This document shows, in pieces, positions 7,386 through 16,958 of a stretch of DNA of 64,000 bases. The first letter of the stretch is position 1, and every line of letters begins with the position of its first letter. The position numbers were made by a program, and so were the translations under genes. Source of the stretch: Lachnospiraceae bacterium (GTDB lineage Bacteria; Bacillota; Clostridia; Lachnospirales; Lachnospiraceae). The stretch spans positions 107,756-171,755 of the forward strand of contig CAJTDK010000009.1 in the NCBI GenBank assembly GCA_910575105.1. Direction: 5' to 3'. A model generated the notes under the pieces. The model saw only the letters and a program-made list of their open reading frames with translations. It was not told the origin of the DNA and ran no database searches.

Positions 7386-8723
7386 TCAAGGTTTTTGGGC
7401 TGGAATGTCTTCTGGATGTAATGAAATGTTAAGCAGCACGTTCAGGGAAAAATGCGGGCCTTCTTTTTCTGCCAGTAATGTGCCGTGATATTTTTCGGCG
7501 GCTGTCTGGATATTTTTCAAACCGGTTCCCATAGGCGGCAGAGGTTCATCCGGGCAGGTGTTTTCAAATTCCAGCATATAGAGATCGCCCTGCCGCTCTC
7601 CAAAGATGCGGACTGACCTTGCTCCGTTTGCAGCCCGGCAGGCATTTACCGCATTGTCCAGAGCATTTGCAAAGATCACGCACAGGTCAAAGTCATCGAT
7701 GCCGCAGGATTTCGGCAGGATAAGGGAGACTTCTGCTTCAATGCCGCAGGCCTTTGCTAGGGACAGCTTTTCGCTCAGCAGGATATCCACCACCGGATTC
7801 CCTGTCTGATAGGGAAAGGACAGGGAGGAAGAGATGCTTTCCAGCGAGTGCAGGTAGTCTGCGGCTTCCCTTTGTTTCCCGCCGGATAGAAGCCGGCTTA
7901 ATACGGACAGGTGGTTCTTGATATCGTGGCGGAAGGCTCTTGTCTGCTCATAGCGCGCCTGGGCTTCGGCAACGTAGATTTTTTGCGCTTGCGCTGCCTG
8001 GGTCAGGGAGGTCAGCGCCGCCTGTGCCTTGAATCCCCGGCAGACGCGCCGGTAGGCGTAGATCGTACACAGCAGCGCGCCTAGCCCGAGAGCCTGCAGA
8101 ACGAGCAGGGCAACGTGCTTTCCGGCTTCGGTCAGTGAGAAGGACAGGGAGGAGACGATGGCAACGGTCTGCGTGTAAGAGGTCTGTATGATATACAGCT
8201 CTGCGGTGAAAAAGAACAGCACCGGGAACAGGAGTAGGGGAACCAGAAGCGGCCCGTTATCCGGATCCTGTCCCGCCTCCTCTAAGGAAAGGGATTTTGC
8301 CACAAGGATGTAGCAGCAGGCGCAGACGGAAAAGGCGGCGGCCATTGCCAGGAGAATCAGCACATACAGGAAAGCATTTCCCACCAGATAAGGGAACAGG
8401 AGTGACTCTGCTGAATTGACGAGGCCGAAGGAAAGCTGGGAGATATAGAGTGCAAGGATGGCGGCGGTCCATGACACAGCCGGCCGGTTTCCCAGGGCGA
8501 AGCGGCAGAGCCCGTACAAGATAAGCAGTTCTCCGGCAACGGCGGGAATCCAGGCAAGGGAAAACCGGCCAAAGATCCACTCAAAGGCGCACAGAAGGGA
8601 AAGGTATGCGGCAAAGTGGCAGAGCTTGGGCGTTTTCCCGGTAAGACGGCTGATGAAGAGGAGGTGCATCACGCCCTGTACCACGAGGCAAAAGCTGTTG
8701 AGGACAAAGATAAAATAATCCAT
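7386..8723 (-). CDS. AgrC/GHKL-type sensor histidine kinase
   Basis: The 445-residue protein has about six membrane segments in residues 1-225, then a short linker and a cytoplasmic kinase core. The phosphoacceptor motif FRHDIKNHL is centred on His266, the N box FANALDNAVNAC is at about 351-362, and a G box GTGLKNI lies near the end. This order is that of the GHKL kinases of the AgrC/ComD class, which sense peptides or other extracellular signals through the membrane domain. Its start codon is one base after the stop of the LytTR regulator gene, so they form a two-component pair. No agrB/agrD-like genes for a peptide signal are visible nearby. Confidence 0.85.
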   Translation of the reverse strand: MDYFIFVLNSFCLVVQGVMHLLFISRLTGKTPKLCHFAAYLSLLCAFEWIFGRFSLAWIPAVAGELLILYGLCRFALGNRPAVSWTAAILALYISQLSFGLVNSAESLLFPYLVGNAFLYVLILLAMAAAFSVCACCYILVAKSLSLEEAGQDPDNGPLLVPLLLFPVLFFFTAELYIIQTSYTQTVAIVSSLSFSLTEAGKHVALLVLQALGLGALLCTIYAYRRVCRGFKAQAALTSLTQAAQAQKIYVAEAQARYEQTRAFRHDIKNHLSVLSRLLSGGKQREAADYLHSLESISSSLSFPYQTGNPVVDILLSEKLSLAKACGIEAEVSLILPKSCGIDDFDLCVIFANALDNAVNACRAANGARSVRIFGERQGDLYMLEFENTCPDEPLPPMGTGLKNIQTAAEKYHGTLLAEKEGPHFSLNVLLNISLHPEDIPAQKP

Positions 8724-8724
8724 A

Positions 8725-9438
8725 TCAGAATTTCCTTCCTTTCATATAACGCAGGAGCGCCTGACGGAGATCCTGTTCACGGAGCCTGGAGACGGGAATA
8801 CTGCCTCCCGTCGACAAGGTGATCTGTCCGGCGCCGCATCCGCTGATGCAGCCGAGATTGACGATAAAGCTTCTGTGGCATCGGAAAAAACGGCTGTCAA
8901 GGCGCTCTCCGAAATCTTCCAGCTTCTCATAACAGTCGGTGACCTTCCCGCCGCTCTGGTGGATATAGATCTTGCGGCCCTGTACTTCACAGTACACAAT
9001 CTCTGACATACGGACGACCTCGCAGGAGTTCCCCTTCTTTATGACGATGCTGCTGCTCTTTTGCTGCGCCAGGGACTGTACCGCCCTGTCCATAGTACGG
9101 CAAAAATGTTCGCCATCTAGGGGCTTTAGCAGGTAATCGCTGGCCTGCACTTCAAATGCGTCGAATACACATTCCTTCAGGATGGTCACAAAGATCAGAA
9201 GGCCGTGGTAATTGCGCTGCCGCAGTATACGGGCAGTCTCCATCCCGTCCGGTTCTTTCATCTGGATATCGAGAAAGATCAGGTCAAAATCACAGCCGCT
9301 GCCCAGCAGGGACGAACTGTCCGGGAAGGTTTCGACGCGGTAGGGAATGAACGGTTTTTCTTTCATATATGCACAGAGCTTTGCTGAGATTTCTTCCGCC
9401 ATATACGGCTCGTCATCACAGATTGCAAAATTGATCAT
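8725..9438 (-). CDS. LytTR-family response regulator
   Basis: The 237-residue protein has a receiver domain (residues 1-125; acidic pocket CDDE at 7-10, phosphoacceptor Asp57 in IFLDIQM, then LLKP) and a C-terminal LytTR DNA-binding domain (about 135-235, with YCEVQGRKIYIH and RCHRSFIVNL). It is the expected partner of the kinase encoded downstream. Its ATG lies five bases after the stop of the sigma-54 activator gene, with the ribosome site GAGGTGATG overlapping that stop, so translation is likely coupled. The pairing of a LytTR system with a sigma-54 activator in one operon is unusual. Confidence 0.87.
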   Translation of the reverse strand: MINFAICDDEPYMAEEISAKLCAYMKEKPFIPYRVETFPDSSSLLGSGCDFDLIFLDIQMKEPDGMETARILRQRNYHGLLIFVTILKECVFDAFEVQASDYLLKPLDGEHFCRTMDRAVQSLAQQKSSSIVIKKGNSCEVVRMSEIVYCEVQGRKIYIHQSGGKVTDCYEKLEDFGERLDSRFFRCHRSFIVNLGCISGCGAGQITLSTGGSIPVSRLREQDLRQALLRYMKGRKF

Positions 9439-9443
9439 TTACA

Positions 9444-10427
9444 TCACCTCAACTGATATTCCTGTATCTTATTGAAAATCTGGCGGGAGCTTATGCCGAG
9501 CTTCCGGGACGCTTCGGCCACATTTCCGTCAAGCTTTTCCAGCACCCATTTCAGATATTCTCTCTCGCTTTTCTTTTTATATTCTTTCCAGGGGATAATG
9601 GATGAAAAGGTATCCGTCCCTCTCTCTTTAGCGGTGCCGCAGATATTGTAGAGGGTGGGGAGGGCTTCCTCAGTCACTATGCCATCCTGGGAGAGGATCA
9701 CCATCCGTTCGATGATATTTTTCAGTTCCCGGATGTTCCCGGGGTAATCGTAGGCGAACAGAAAGTCCTTTACTGCGCTGTCCAGCGCGCGGATTGTGAT
9801 GCCGTTCTCCTTCTGGAGCTTCTGGAAGAAAAAGTCGATGAGCGCAGGCAGGTCTTCTTTTCGCTCGCGCAGGGCGGGAATCTTTATGACGATAGTGCTG
9901 ATCCGGTAGAAAAAATCCTCCCTGAATTCCCGGCTGCGGATCTTCTCGGGAAGATCCTGGTTGGTGGCGGTGATAAGCTGGAAGTCGATCTCCCGCTTGG
10001 TGTTGCTGCCGATCCGCTCGATCTGTTTTGTCTCCAGGGCGCGCAGCAGCTTGATCTGGGTGGTCAGGGACAGGTCGCCGATCTCGTCCAGAAAGAGGGT
10101 CCCGTGGTTGGACAGCTCAAATTTGCCGGTGTGGGTCTTGGAGGCGCCGGTAAAGGAACCCTGCTCGTGCCCGAACAGCTCGGATTCCAGAAGGGTCTCC
10201 GTAAATGCGCTGCAGTTGACGGCGACAAAGTTCTGGCCGCTCCTGCGGCCGCAGGCGTGGATGTAGCGGGAGGCAATCTCCTTGCCGCAGCCGGATTCGC
10301 CGGTCAGGAGTACATTTGCATGGGAGTCGGCGACGCGCTCACAGAAGTTAAGAGTCTGCCGGAATAAGGGGCTTTTGGTCTCGAGGTGAAATTGCTTTTT
10401 TAAGGTCTCTTTTTTTGTGTTTGGCAT
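9444..10427 (-). CDS. Sigma-54 enhancer-binding activator without a sensor domain
   Basis: The 327-residue protein starts almost directly with the AAA+ domain: Walker A GESGCGKE (43-50), the sigma-54-contact loop GSFTGA (90-95; usually GAFTGA), Walker B LFLDEIGD (111-118), and a Fis-type helix-turn-helix at about 285-325 (NVAEASRKLGISSRQIFNKI). It hydrolyses ATP to open sigma-54 promoters. There is no receiver, GAF, PAS or PRD domain, so like PspF it must be controlled by another protein or by its level. The start at 10427 has AAAGGAT upstream; an earlier in-frame ATG would give an implausible leader. It heads an operon with the LytTR/kinase pair and is divergent from rpoN. Confidence 0.88.
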   Translation of the reverse strand: MPNTKKETLKKQFHLETKSPLFRQTLNFCERVADSHANVLLTGESGCGKEIASRYIHACGRRSGQNFVAVNCSAFTETLLESELFGHEQGSFTGASKTHTGKFELSNHGTLFLDEIGDLSLTTQIKLLRALETKQIERIGSNTKREIDFQLITATNQDLPEKIRSREFREDFFYRISTIVIKIPALRERKEDLPALIDFFFQKLQKENGITIRALDSAVKDFLFAYDYPGNIRELKNIIERMVILSQDGIVTEEALPTLYNICGTAKERGTDTFSSIIPWKEYKKKSEREYLKWVLEKLDGNVAEASRKLGISSRQIFNKIQEYQLR

Positions 10428-10461
10428 GTCAGGTATCCTTTTTAAAGTGAATGATATCATC

Positions 10462-10490
10462 ATTATATAAGAAATGGCGCCTTTGCACAA
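10462..10490 (-). promoter_or_regulatory. Sigma-A promoter of the activator operon
   Basis: Read on the minus strand, TTGTGC (10490-10485) is followed after 17 bases by a perfect TATAAT (10467-10462), about 35 bases before the activator start codon. Confidence 0.65.
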
Positions 10491-10508
10491 GAAAGTTTCT
10501 TTTATCGC

Positions 10509-10537
10509 TTGTAGAGATCGGAAAAATTGTATAGAAT
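10509..10537 (+). promoter_or_regulatory. Sigma-A promoter of rpoN
   Basis: TTGTAG (10509-10514), 17 bases, TAGAAT (10532-10537), about 25 bases before the rpoN start. It is back to back with the activator promoter. Confidence 0.55.
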
Positions 10538-10561
10538 AAGAAGGTACAAAAGGAGATAATA

Positions 10562-11911
10562 ATGGAACTAAAGACACAGGTGAATCAGAAGATGACGCTG
10601 TCTGCGCATATGCAGCAGTGTCTTGAGATATTGGCTATGGACAATGTGGAGCTTGGGGAATTTCTTGCGGAGCAGTCTATGGAGAATCCAGTCATGGAAT
10701 TGTCTGATACTGCCGTGTGGACGCAGTACACTCCGGCGATGGTTCATGTGGAGCGGGAACAGCCGGAGGATGAAGAGGAGACCGGCCGGGAGATCGCAGC
10801 GTCGGAGAGCGCGAACAGCGATCTTTATTTTCAACTGTCCGAGTATCGTCTGGCGCCGGATGTGAGGAAGGCGGCAGAGTATATCATCGAGAGCCTTGAC
10901 GGGCGGGGATATTTTACGGACGGTATAGCGGAGAGCGCGCAGGTGCTTGGGCTGGAGAGCGGCGCGGTGGAGAAGGCGCTTGAGGTGGTAAAGCAACTGG
11001 AGCCGAAGGGGATCGGTGCGTCGGATCTGAAGGAGTGCCTGCTTTTGCAGCTTGCGTCCGAGTATCCGCAGGAAGAGACGGCGAGAGAGATATTAGAGCA
11101 TTATCTGGATGATTTTTCCAAAGGAAGATATGAGAAGATCAGCAAAAAGACGGGAAAGCCCAAGACGCAGATCATGGAGGCGGGAGACATCATCCGCAGG
11201 CTAGACCCGAAGCCTTTTGGCGGCGGGAGACTGCCGATGCGTACAAGGTATCTGTCGGCGGACCTTGCGCTGGTGATGTACGGGGATTCCTTCGATATCG
11301 TCCTCAATCAGACCTATCTGCCGGAGATTGGGGTCAGCCGCCTCTATGTTGACATGTTAAGCGGCGATGTGGATGAGCAGACGAAACAGTATATCCGGGA
11401 GCGTTATGAGAAGGCAAAGTGGATCAGGGAATGTGTGCAAAAGCGGCAGAGGACGCTTCTTAGGATCGCGGAGCTGGTCTTTAGGGATCAGACGGAATTT
11501 CTGGCCTGCGGGCCGTCGGGGATACGGCCGTTGACGCTTAAGGAGGCGGCGGATGAGCTTAAGCTTAGCAGCTCCACCGTAAGCCGCGCAGTCAGGGGCA
11601 AATATATCCAGACCCGGTGGGGCATCTATCCGCTTAAGGCTTTCTTCGGCGGAGGGATCCGGACGGAGGAAGGGACGGTCAGCGCAGCGCAGGTACGTGC
11701 CGTGATCGGCCGGATGATCGAGAAGGAGGATAAGGCTCATCCCTTGAGCGACAGTAAGCTTGCGACTATGCTTAAGGAACGGGGGATGCGTGTGTCCCGC
11801 AGGACGGTCGCGGCGTACCGGGAGCGGCTGGGAATTCCGGCATCAGCGGTGCGCAGGGCAGAGCATTTTTATAAAGGAGATGGCGGCGGCTTGGATGGGG
11901 CTGCCCATTAA
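10562..11911 (+). CDS. rpoN: RNA polymerase sigma-54 factor
   Basis: The 449-residue protein has the three parts of sigma-54: the Gln/Leu-rich N-terminal region I (MELKTQVNQKMTLSAHMQQ), the core-binding region (about 80-270), and a C-terminal DNA-binding region with helix-turn-helix (LKEAADELKLSSSTVSRAVRGKY) and the RpoN box SRRTVAAYRE (412-421) that reads the -24 element. The length is near the usual 430-480. It is preceded by AAAAGGAG. It is divergent from a sigma-54 activator, and a -24/-12 promoter lies in front of grdX in the same window. Confidence 0.93.
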   Translation: MELKTQVNQKMTLSAHMQQCLEILAMDNVELGEFLAEQSMENPVMELSDTAVWTQYTPAMVHVEREQPEDEEETGREIAASESANSDLYFQLSEYRLAPDVRKAAEYIIESLDGRGYFTDGIAESAQVLGLESGAVEKALEVVKQLEPKGIGASDLKECLLLQLASEYPQEETAREILEHYLDDFSKGRYEKISKKTGKPKTQIMEAGDIIRRLDPKPFGGGRLPMRTRYLSADLALVMYGDSFDIVLNQTYLPEIGVSRLYVDMLSGDVDEQTKQYIRERYEKAKWIRECVQKRQRTLLRIAELVFRDQTEFLACGPSGIRPLTLKEAADELKLSSSTVSRAVRGKYIQTRWGIYPLKAFFGGGIRTEEGTVSAAQVRAVIGRMIEKEDKAHPLSDSKLATMLKERGMRVSRRTVAAYRERLGIPASAVRRAEHFYKGDGGGLDGAAH

Positions 11912-12034
11912 CCTTGCTTGGTGTAAGAAGGCGTGCAGGGAGCCGATGCGAAGCAGTATGAAACGGATCTTCATTCATCAGCCTGGCTGGTCCGGGGTGT
12001 TGGAGATTCAGATAGAAGGGAGATTAAGACAAAG

Positions 12035-14956
12035 ATGAGTATCAGAGATGTGAAGGGGTATGAGCTAATCAAAGAAGAAGCATTGAAAGGGATCAAGGCG
12101 AAGGGGTATCTTCTCAGGCATAAAAAGAGCGGTGCGCGGGTGATCTATGTGGAGAATGAGGACAATAACAAAGTATTTTCTATAGGATTCCGCACGCCGC
12201 CGGACGACAGCACGGGAGTGCCGCATATTCTGGAGCATTCCGTGCTCTGCGGCTCGAAGAATTTTCCGGCTAAGGATCCGTTCGTGGAGCTGGTGAAGGG
12301 GTCCCTCAATACATTTTTAAATGCTATGACCTATCCTGACAAGACCGTATATCCGGTGGCGAGCTGCAACGACAAGGATTTTCAGAACCTGATGCATGTA
12401 TATATGGACGCAGTGCTCTATCCGAATATTTATGAGCATGAAGAGATCTTCCGGCAGGAGGGGTGGAGCTACAAGCTTGACTCTGCCGAAGATAAGCTTA
12501 CCTACAACGGTGTGGTATACAATGAGATGAAGGGGGCCTTTTCTTCGCCGGAGGGTGTGCTTGACCGGGTGGTTTTGAATACGCTGTTTCCGGACACCTC
12601 CTATGCCAATGAGTCCGGCGGGGACCCGGAGGTGATTCCAAAGCTTAGCTATGAGCAGTTCTTGGATTTTCACCGGCGGTATTATCATCCGTCCAACAGC
12701 TATATCTATCTGTACGGCGATATGGATATCGAAGATAAATTGAACTGGCTTGATAGAGAATACTTGTCTGCGTTTGACTTCCAGCCGGTGGATTCTGTGA
12801 TCAGGGTGCAGCATCCGTTTGAGGCTATGCAGGAGAAAACCATTGAATATTCCATAGCAAGCGATGAATCTGAGGAGGACAATACCTATCTTTCCTACAA
12901 TAAAGTGATCGGAACAAGTCTTGACCGGGAGCTTTATCTTGCTTTTGAGATTCTGGATTACGCACTTCTGTCAGCGCCAGGGGCGCCGCTTAAGAAGGCG
13001 CTCACGGATGCAGGTATCGGGAAAGATATTATGGGCTCCTATGATAACGGTATCCTTCAGCCCGTGTTTTCCGTGATTGCGAAGAATGCTAATGAAGGGC
13101 AGAAGGAGGCATTTATCAGGGTGATCGAGGATGTGCTTTCCGGCATCGTGAAGGACGGGATCGATAGGAAAGCTCTGGAGGCGGGGATTAATTATCATGA
13201 ATTCCGCTACCGGGAGGCGGATTTCGGCAATTACCCGAAGGGGCTGATGTACGGACTGCAGATCTTGGAAAGCTGGCTCTATGATGAGAATGAGCCGTTT
13301 ATGCATATTGAAGCTTTGGATACCTTTGCGTTTCTGAAGGAAAAGGTGGGAACCGGGTATTATGAGGAGCTGATCGGGAAGTATCTGCTTGACAATCCTC
13401 ATGGGGCGATCGTGACCGTCAAGCCCCAAAAGGGGCGGACGGCCAGGATGGATGCTGCCCTTGAACGGAAATTGCAGGAGTATAAGGCGACCCTTAGCGA
13501 ACAGGAGATCGGGGAGCTTGTGGAACGTACAAAGGGGCTTGAGGAGTACCAGTCTGAGCCGGAGAGCAAGGAGGCGCTGGAGCGCATACCGGTGCTTAAG
13601 CGCCAGGATATTTCCAGGGAGATCGAGCCGATCGTCAATGAGGAGCTTAACCTGGCGGGCATTCCGGTTATCTTCCATGAGATCGAGACCAATGGCATCG
13701 GCTATGCGGATGTGCTGTTTGACATGTCCTCGGTCAGCGAGGATCTTCTGCCTTATGTGGGCATCCTGCAGTCTGTTCTTGGGATCATCGATACGGAGCA
13801 TTATGATTACGGCACATTGTTCAATGAGATCAATGTGCATACGGGAGGCATCGGCACCTCCCTTGAGATCTACAACGATGTGACGAATATCCGGGAGAAA
13901 GCGTTCAAGTCTACGTTTGAGATCAAGGGAAAGGCGCTGTACGGTAAGCTTCCGGTGGTATTTGCCATGATGGAGGAGATCTTGACGGCGTCGAAGCTTG
14001 AGGATACGAAGCGGATCAAGGAGATCCTTTCCATGGTGAAGTCAAGGCTTCTGATGCGGTTCCAGTCGGCAGGACACCAGACGGCGGCGCTTCGGGCGCT
14101 GTCTTATGCGTCTCCTTCAGCGAAGCTTAAGGATATGACGAACGGGATTGCGTTCTACGAGACGGTTTCTCATATTGAAGAGCATTTTGATGAGGAGAAG
14201 GAAGAGCTGGTAAGGATTCTTAAGAAGCTTTCGGCGCAGATTTTCCGTGGGGACAGGATGATGATCAGCTTCACGGCTTCTAAGGAAGGGCTTGAGGGGC
14301 TTGAACCCCTTGTGGATAAGCTGAAGAACAGCCTGTTTGCCGGGGAATGTGAGGATACAAGATGTGTGCTTCACTGTGAGAAGAAGAACGAGGGCTTCAA
14401 GACGGCGTCTAAGGTGCAGTATGTGGCGAAGACGGGCAACTTTATCGATAACGGCGCGTCCTATACCGGCGCCCTGCAGATCCTGAAGGTGATCTTAAGC
14501 TATGACTATTTGTGGCAGAATATCCGTGTGAAGGGCGGGGCATACGGCTGCATGAGCAATTTTAACCGGATCGGGGAGGGGTACTTTGTGTCCTACCGCG
14601 ACCCGCATCTGGAGCGGACTTTTAAGGTCTACGACGGTGTTGTGGATTATCTTAAGGATTTTACCGTCAGCGAGCGCGACATGACGAAATATATCATCGG
14701 AACCATGAGCAATATCGACCAGCCGATGACTCCGGCGACAAAGGGAGAGCGATCCATGAACCTGTATATGAATAAGGTAAGCGCCGAGATGATCCGGGAG
14801 GAGAGAAACCAGATCCTTGACGCCACCCAGGAGGATATCCGCGCCCTCCACCGTGTGGCAGAAGCAGTGCTTAAGGCGGACCAGCTCTGTGTCATCGGCG
14901 GGGAGGAGAAGATCGAGGAGAATAAGGAGCTGTTCGGTACGGTGACGGGATTTTAG
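12035..14956 (+). CDS. Peptidase M16C, PreP-like metalloprotease
   Basis: The 973-residue protein has the inverted zinc site HILEH at 64-68 (His64, His68 ligands, Glu67 general base) and the distal Glu164 in YNEMKGA, as in the insulinase/presequence protease family. The second half carries the catalytically inactive homologous domain that closes the chamber, with a typical tail region TPATKGERSMNLYMN. The size and the internal two-lobe organisation fit the PreP/M16C subgroup, which degrades short unstructured peptides. The start at 12035 (MSIRDVKGYE) is chosen because similarity begins there and AAGGGAG lies upstream. It is followed by era. Confidence 0.88.
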   Translation: MSIRDVKGYELIKEEALKGIKAKGYLLRHKKSGARVIYVENEDNNKVFSIGFRTPPDDSTGVPHILEHSVLCGSKNFPAKDPFVELVKGSLNTFLNAMTYPDKTVYPVASCNDKDFQNLMHVYMDAVLYPNIYEHEEIFRQEGWSYKLDSAEDKLTYNGVVYNEMKGAFSSPEGVLDRVVLNTLFPDTSYANESGGDPEVIPKLSYEQFLDFHRRYYHPSNSYIYLYGDMDIEDKLNWLDREYLSAFDFQPVDSVIRVQHPFEAMQEKTIEYSIASDESEEDNTYLSYNKVIGTSLDRELYLAFEILDYALLSAPGAPLKKALTDAGIGKDIMGSYDNGILQPVFSVIAKNANEGQKEAFIRVIEDVLSGIVKDGIDRKALEAGINYHEFRYREADFGNYPKGLMYGLQILESWLYDENEPFMHIEALDTFAFLKEKVGTGYYEELIGKYLLDNPHGAIVTVKPQKGRTARMDAALERKLQEYKATLSEQEIGELVERTKGLEEYQSEPESKEALERIPVLKRQDISREIEPIVNEELNLAGIPVIFHEIETNGIGYADVLFDMSSVSEDLLPYVGILQSVLGIIDTEHYDYGTLFNEINVHTGGIGTSLEIYNDVTNIREKAFKSTFEIKGKALYGKLPVVFAMMEEILTASKLEDTKRIKEILSMVKSRLLMRFQSAGHQTAALRALSYASPSAKLKDMTNGIAFYETVSHIEEHFDEEKEELVRILKKLSAQIFRGDRMMISFTASKEGLEGLEPLVDKLKNSLFAGECEDTRCVLHCEKKNEGFKTASKVQYVAKTGNFIDNGASYTGALQILKVILSYDYLWQNIRVKGGAYGCMSNFNRIGEGYFVSYRDPHLERTFKVYDGVVDYLKDFTVSERDMTKYIIGTMSNIDQPMTPATKGERSMNLYMNKVSAEMIREERNQILDATQEDIRALHRVAEAVLKADQLCVIGGEEKIEENKELFGTVTGF

Positions 14957-15074
14957 CAGGATGCTTATTATCCGGTGAAAAGGCGGAGGCTGTGATAGAC
15001 CTGCATGTCAGCGGATGAAAGAGTTTATGGCGGTAAAACGCTTCAACAAACAGTTGTGCATAAAAGGAGAAAGT

Positions 15075-15971
15075 ATGAATAAAGATTATAAGTCGGGCTT
15101 TGTGACGCTGATCGGGCGGCCTAATGTGGGGAAATCTACGCTGATGAACTACCTGATCGGACAGAAGATCGCCATCACCTCTAACAAGCCCCAGACCACC
15201 AGAAACCGTATCCAGACGGTTCTTACCACCGAGAAGGGGCAGATCGTGTTCGTGGATACGCCGGGCATCCACAAGGCGAAGAATAAGCTGGGAGAATATA
15301 TGGTGAATGTGGCGGAGCGCACGTTGAATGAGGTGGACGTGGTGCTCTGGCTGGTGGAGCCTACGACCTTTATCGGGGCGGGGGAGCAGCATATCGCAAA
15401 GCAGCTTAAGCGGGTGGATACGCCGGTCGTCCTTGTCATCAATAAGATCGACAGTGTGAAGCGGGAGGAAGTCTTTGCGGCGATTGATGCCTATAAGGAT
15501 ATCTACGATTTTGCGGAGATCGTGCCGGTGTCGGCCAGGAGCGGGAGCAATGCGGGTGAGCTTATGGACGTGGTGATGAAGTATCTTCCTTACGGGCCGC
15601 AGTTCTACGATGAGGATACGGTGACGGACCAGCCGGAGCGCCAGATCGTGGCAGAGCTTATCCGGGAGAAGGCGCTCCACTCTCTGGAGGAGGAGATTCC
15701 CCACGGCATCGCGGTGGCCATCGACCGGATGAAGCGGCGGGGGAAGGTGATGCATATCGATGCCACCATCATCTGCGAGCGGGATTCCCACAAGGGGATA
15801 ATTATTGGAAAACAAGGAAATATGTTGAAAAAGATCGGCAGCACGGCGCGTTTTGAGATTGAAAAAATGCTGGAATGCCAGGTAAATCTTAAGCTTTGGG
15901 TGAAGGTGAAGAAGGACTGGCGGGACAGTGAATACCTGATGAAAAATTTTGGATACCGCGAGGACGAATAG
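15075..15971 (+). CDS. era: GTPase Era
   Basis: The 298-residue protein has G1 GRPNVGKST (14-22), G3 DTPGIH, G4 NKID and the C-terminal KH domain with IIGKQGNMLKKIG. Era binds the 3' end of 16S rRNA and helps 30S maturation. The start has AAAAGGAGA five bases upstream. Era, a YqzL-like small protein and RecO follow one another, the standard arrangement in Firmicutes. Confidence 0.97.
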   Translation: MNKDYKSGFVTLIGRPNVGKSTLMNYLIGQKIAITSNKPQTTRNRIQTVLTTEKGQIVFVDTPGIHKAKNKLGEYMVNVAERTLNEVDVVLWLVEPTTFIGAGEQHIAKQLKRVDTPVVLVINKIDSVKREEVFAAIDAYKDIYDFAEIVPVSARSGSNAGELMDVVMKYLPYGPQFYDEDTVTDQPERQIVAELIREKALHSLEEEIPHGIAVAIDRMKRRGKVMHIDATIICERDSHKGIIIGKQGNMLKKIGSTARFEIEKMLECQVNLKLWVKVKKDWRDSEYLMKNFGYREDE

Positions 15972-16050
15972 AATAGACCTTCTATGGGGGAATCTAATCT
16001 TAAAGGCTGGGACAGGCATTTGCCCCGGCGTCAGAAGATGAGGTGAGCGC

Positions 16051-16227
16051 ATGGAAGAACAATACTGGAACCGTTTTGCCAGGACGGGAAAAATAGCGGA
16101 CTACCTGACTTACAGGGGGATTGCGATCTGTAAGCAGGTGATGGGCCGCTGCGAAGGAGATACAGGCAGTGAATCAGATTACATTGACTGGGATGGTGCT
16201 GTCAGCAGCGCCGATGGGGGAGTATGA
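16051..16227 (+). CDS. yqzL: YqzL-like small protein
   Basis: A 58-codon frame begins MEEQYWNRFARTGKIADYL with GAGGTG five bases upstream. Short proteins of this type (W-x-x-F-x-x-T/S-G-x-I-x-x-Y-L) sit between era and recO in many Firmicutes. Its frame overlaps the first 59 bases of recO. The function is unknown. Confidence 0.65.
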   Translation: MEEQYWNRFARTGKIADYLTYRGIAICKQVMGRCEGDTGSESDYIDWDGAVSSADGGV

Positions 16228-16912
16228 CAGGCGCGTAGTGCTCCTTACTAAGGAGCGGGGGAAGATCGCGGCATTTGCGCGGGGTGCGAGAAAGCCGAAC
16301 AGCGCGCTGGTGGGCGTGACAAGCCCGTTTACATTCGGAACATTTGAAGTCTATGAGGGGCGGACATCCTATACGCTGGTGTCGGCCTCTGTTTCCAATT
16401 ATTTTGAGGAGCTGCGCATGGATGTGGAGGGAGCGTATTATGGCTTTTACTTTCTGGATATTGCCAATTATTACGGGAGGGAGGCCAACGATGAGACAGC
16501 GCTTTTGAAGCTTCTCTACCAGACGCTAAGAGCCCTTGTCAATCCTCATATTCCCAATAAACTTATCCGCTATATCTATGAGCTAAAGGCGGTCAGCGTA
16601 AACGGAGAAGGCCCCCAGGTATTTTCCTGCGTCTGCTGCGGGGACAAGGAGAGAAAGAAGGTGTTCAGCGTGAAGCGGGGCGGACTTTTGTGCGAGAACT
16701 GCGCGGGGCGGGCGAAGGATGGAAAGGAGCTTTTGCCTTCTACGTTGTATGCCATGCAGTATATCGCGGCTACGCCGGTGGAGAAGCTTTATACCTTTGT
16801 GGTGAAGGAAGAGGTGCTTAAGGAGCTTGGAGAGGTCGTGGGGGCGTATATGGAGGAGTATGTGGGGAGGAAGTTTAAGTCGCTAGAGATCCTGGGGACG
16901 GTTGCGGAGTAG
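16169..16912 (+). CDS. recO: DNA repair protein RecO
   Basis: The 247-residue protein starts at GTG with GAAGGAGA nine bases upstream. It has the N-terminal OB fold (LTGMVLSAAPMGEYDRRVVLLTKERG), the helical middle part and a four-cysteine zinc site (CVCCG ... CENC, about residues 152-175). RecO anneals single strands and helps RecR load RecA. The gene follows era and yqzL. Confidence 0.95.
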   Translation: MNQITLTGMVLSAAPMGEYDRRVVLLTKERGKIAAFARGARKPNSALVGVTSPFTFGTFEVYEGRTSYTLVSASVSNYFEELRMDVEGAYYGFYFLDIANYYGREANDETALLKLLYQTLRALVNPHIPNKLIRYIYELKAVSVNGEGPQVFSCVCCGDKERKKVFSVKRGGLLCENCAGRAKDGKELLPSTLYAMQYIAATPVEKLYTFVVKEEVLKELGEVVGAYMEEYVGRKFKSLEILGTVAE

Positions 16913-16958
16913 AGGAAGAGATAAAGGGGTTCGAAGAATAAAAGAAAGGAAGAAAGCT

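Noticed and set aside
12971..13840. A 289-codon minus-strand frame inside the M16C protease gene
   Set aside because: It is a shadow of the protease frame, without any recognisable motif, and the plus-strand protein is unmistakable.
15972..16050. A possible regulatory element between era and yqzL
   Set aside because: No hairpin, promoter or repeat could be supported; the genes probably share one transcript.
14892..16052. A 386-codon minus-strand frame across era
   Set aside because: It is antisense to era and runs across its intergenic spacers. The composition rich in His, Arg and Leu is that of a shadow frame.
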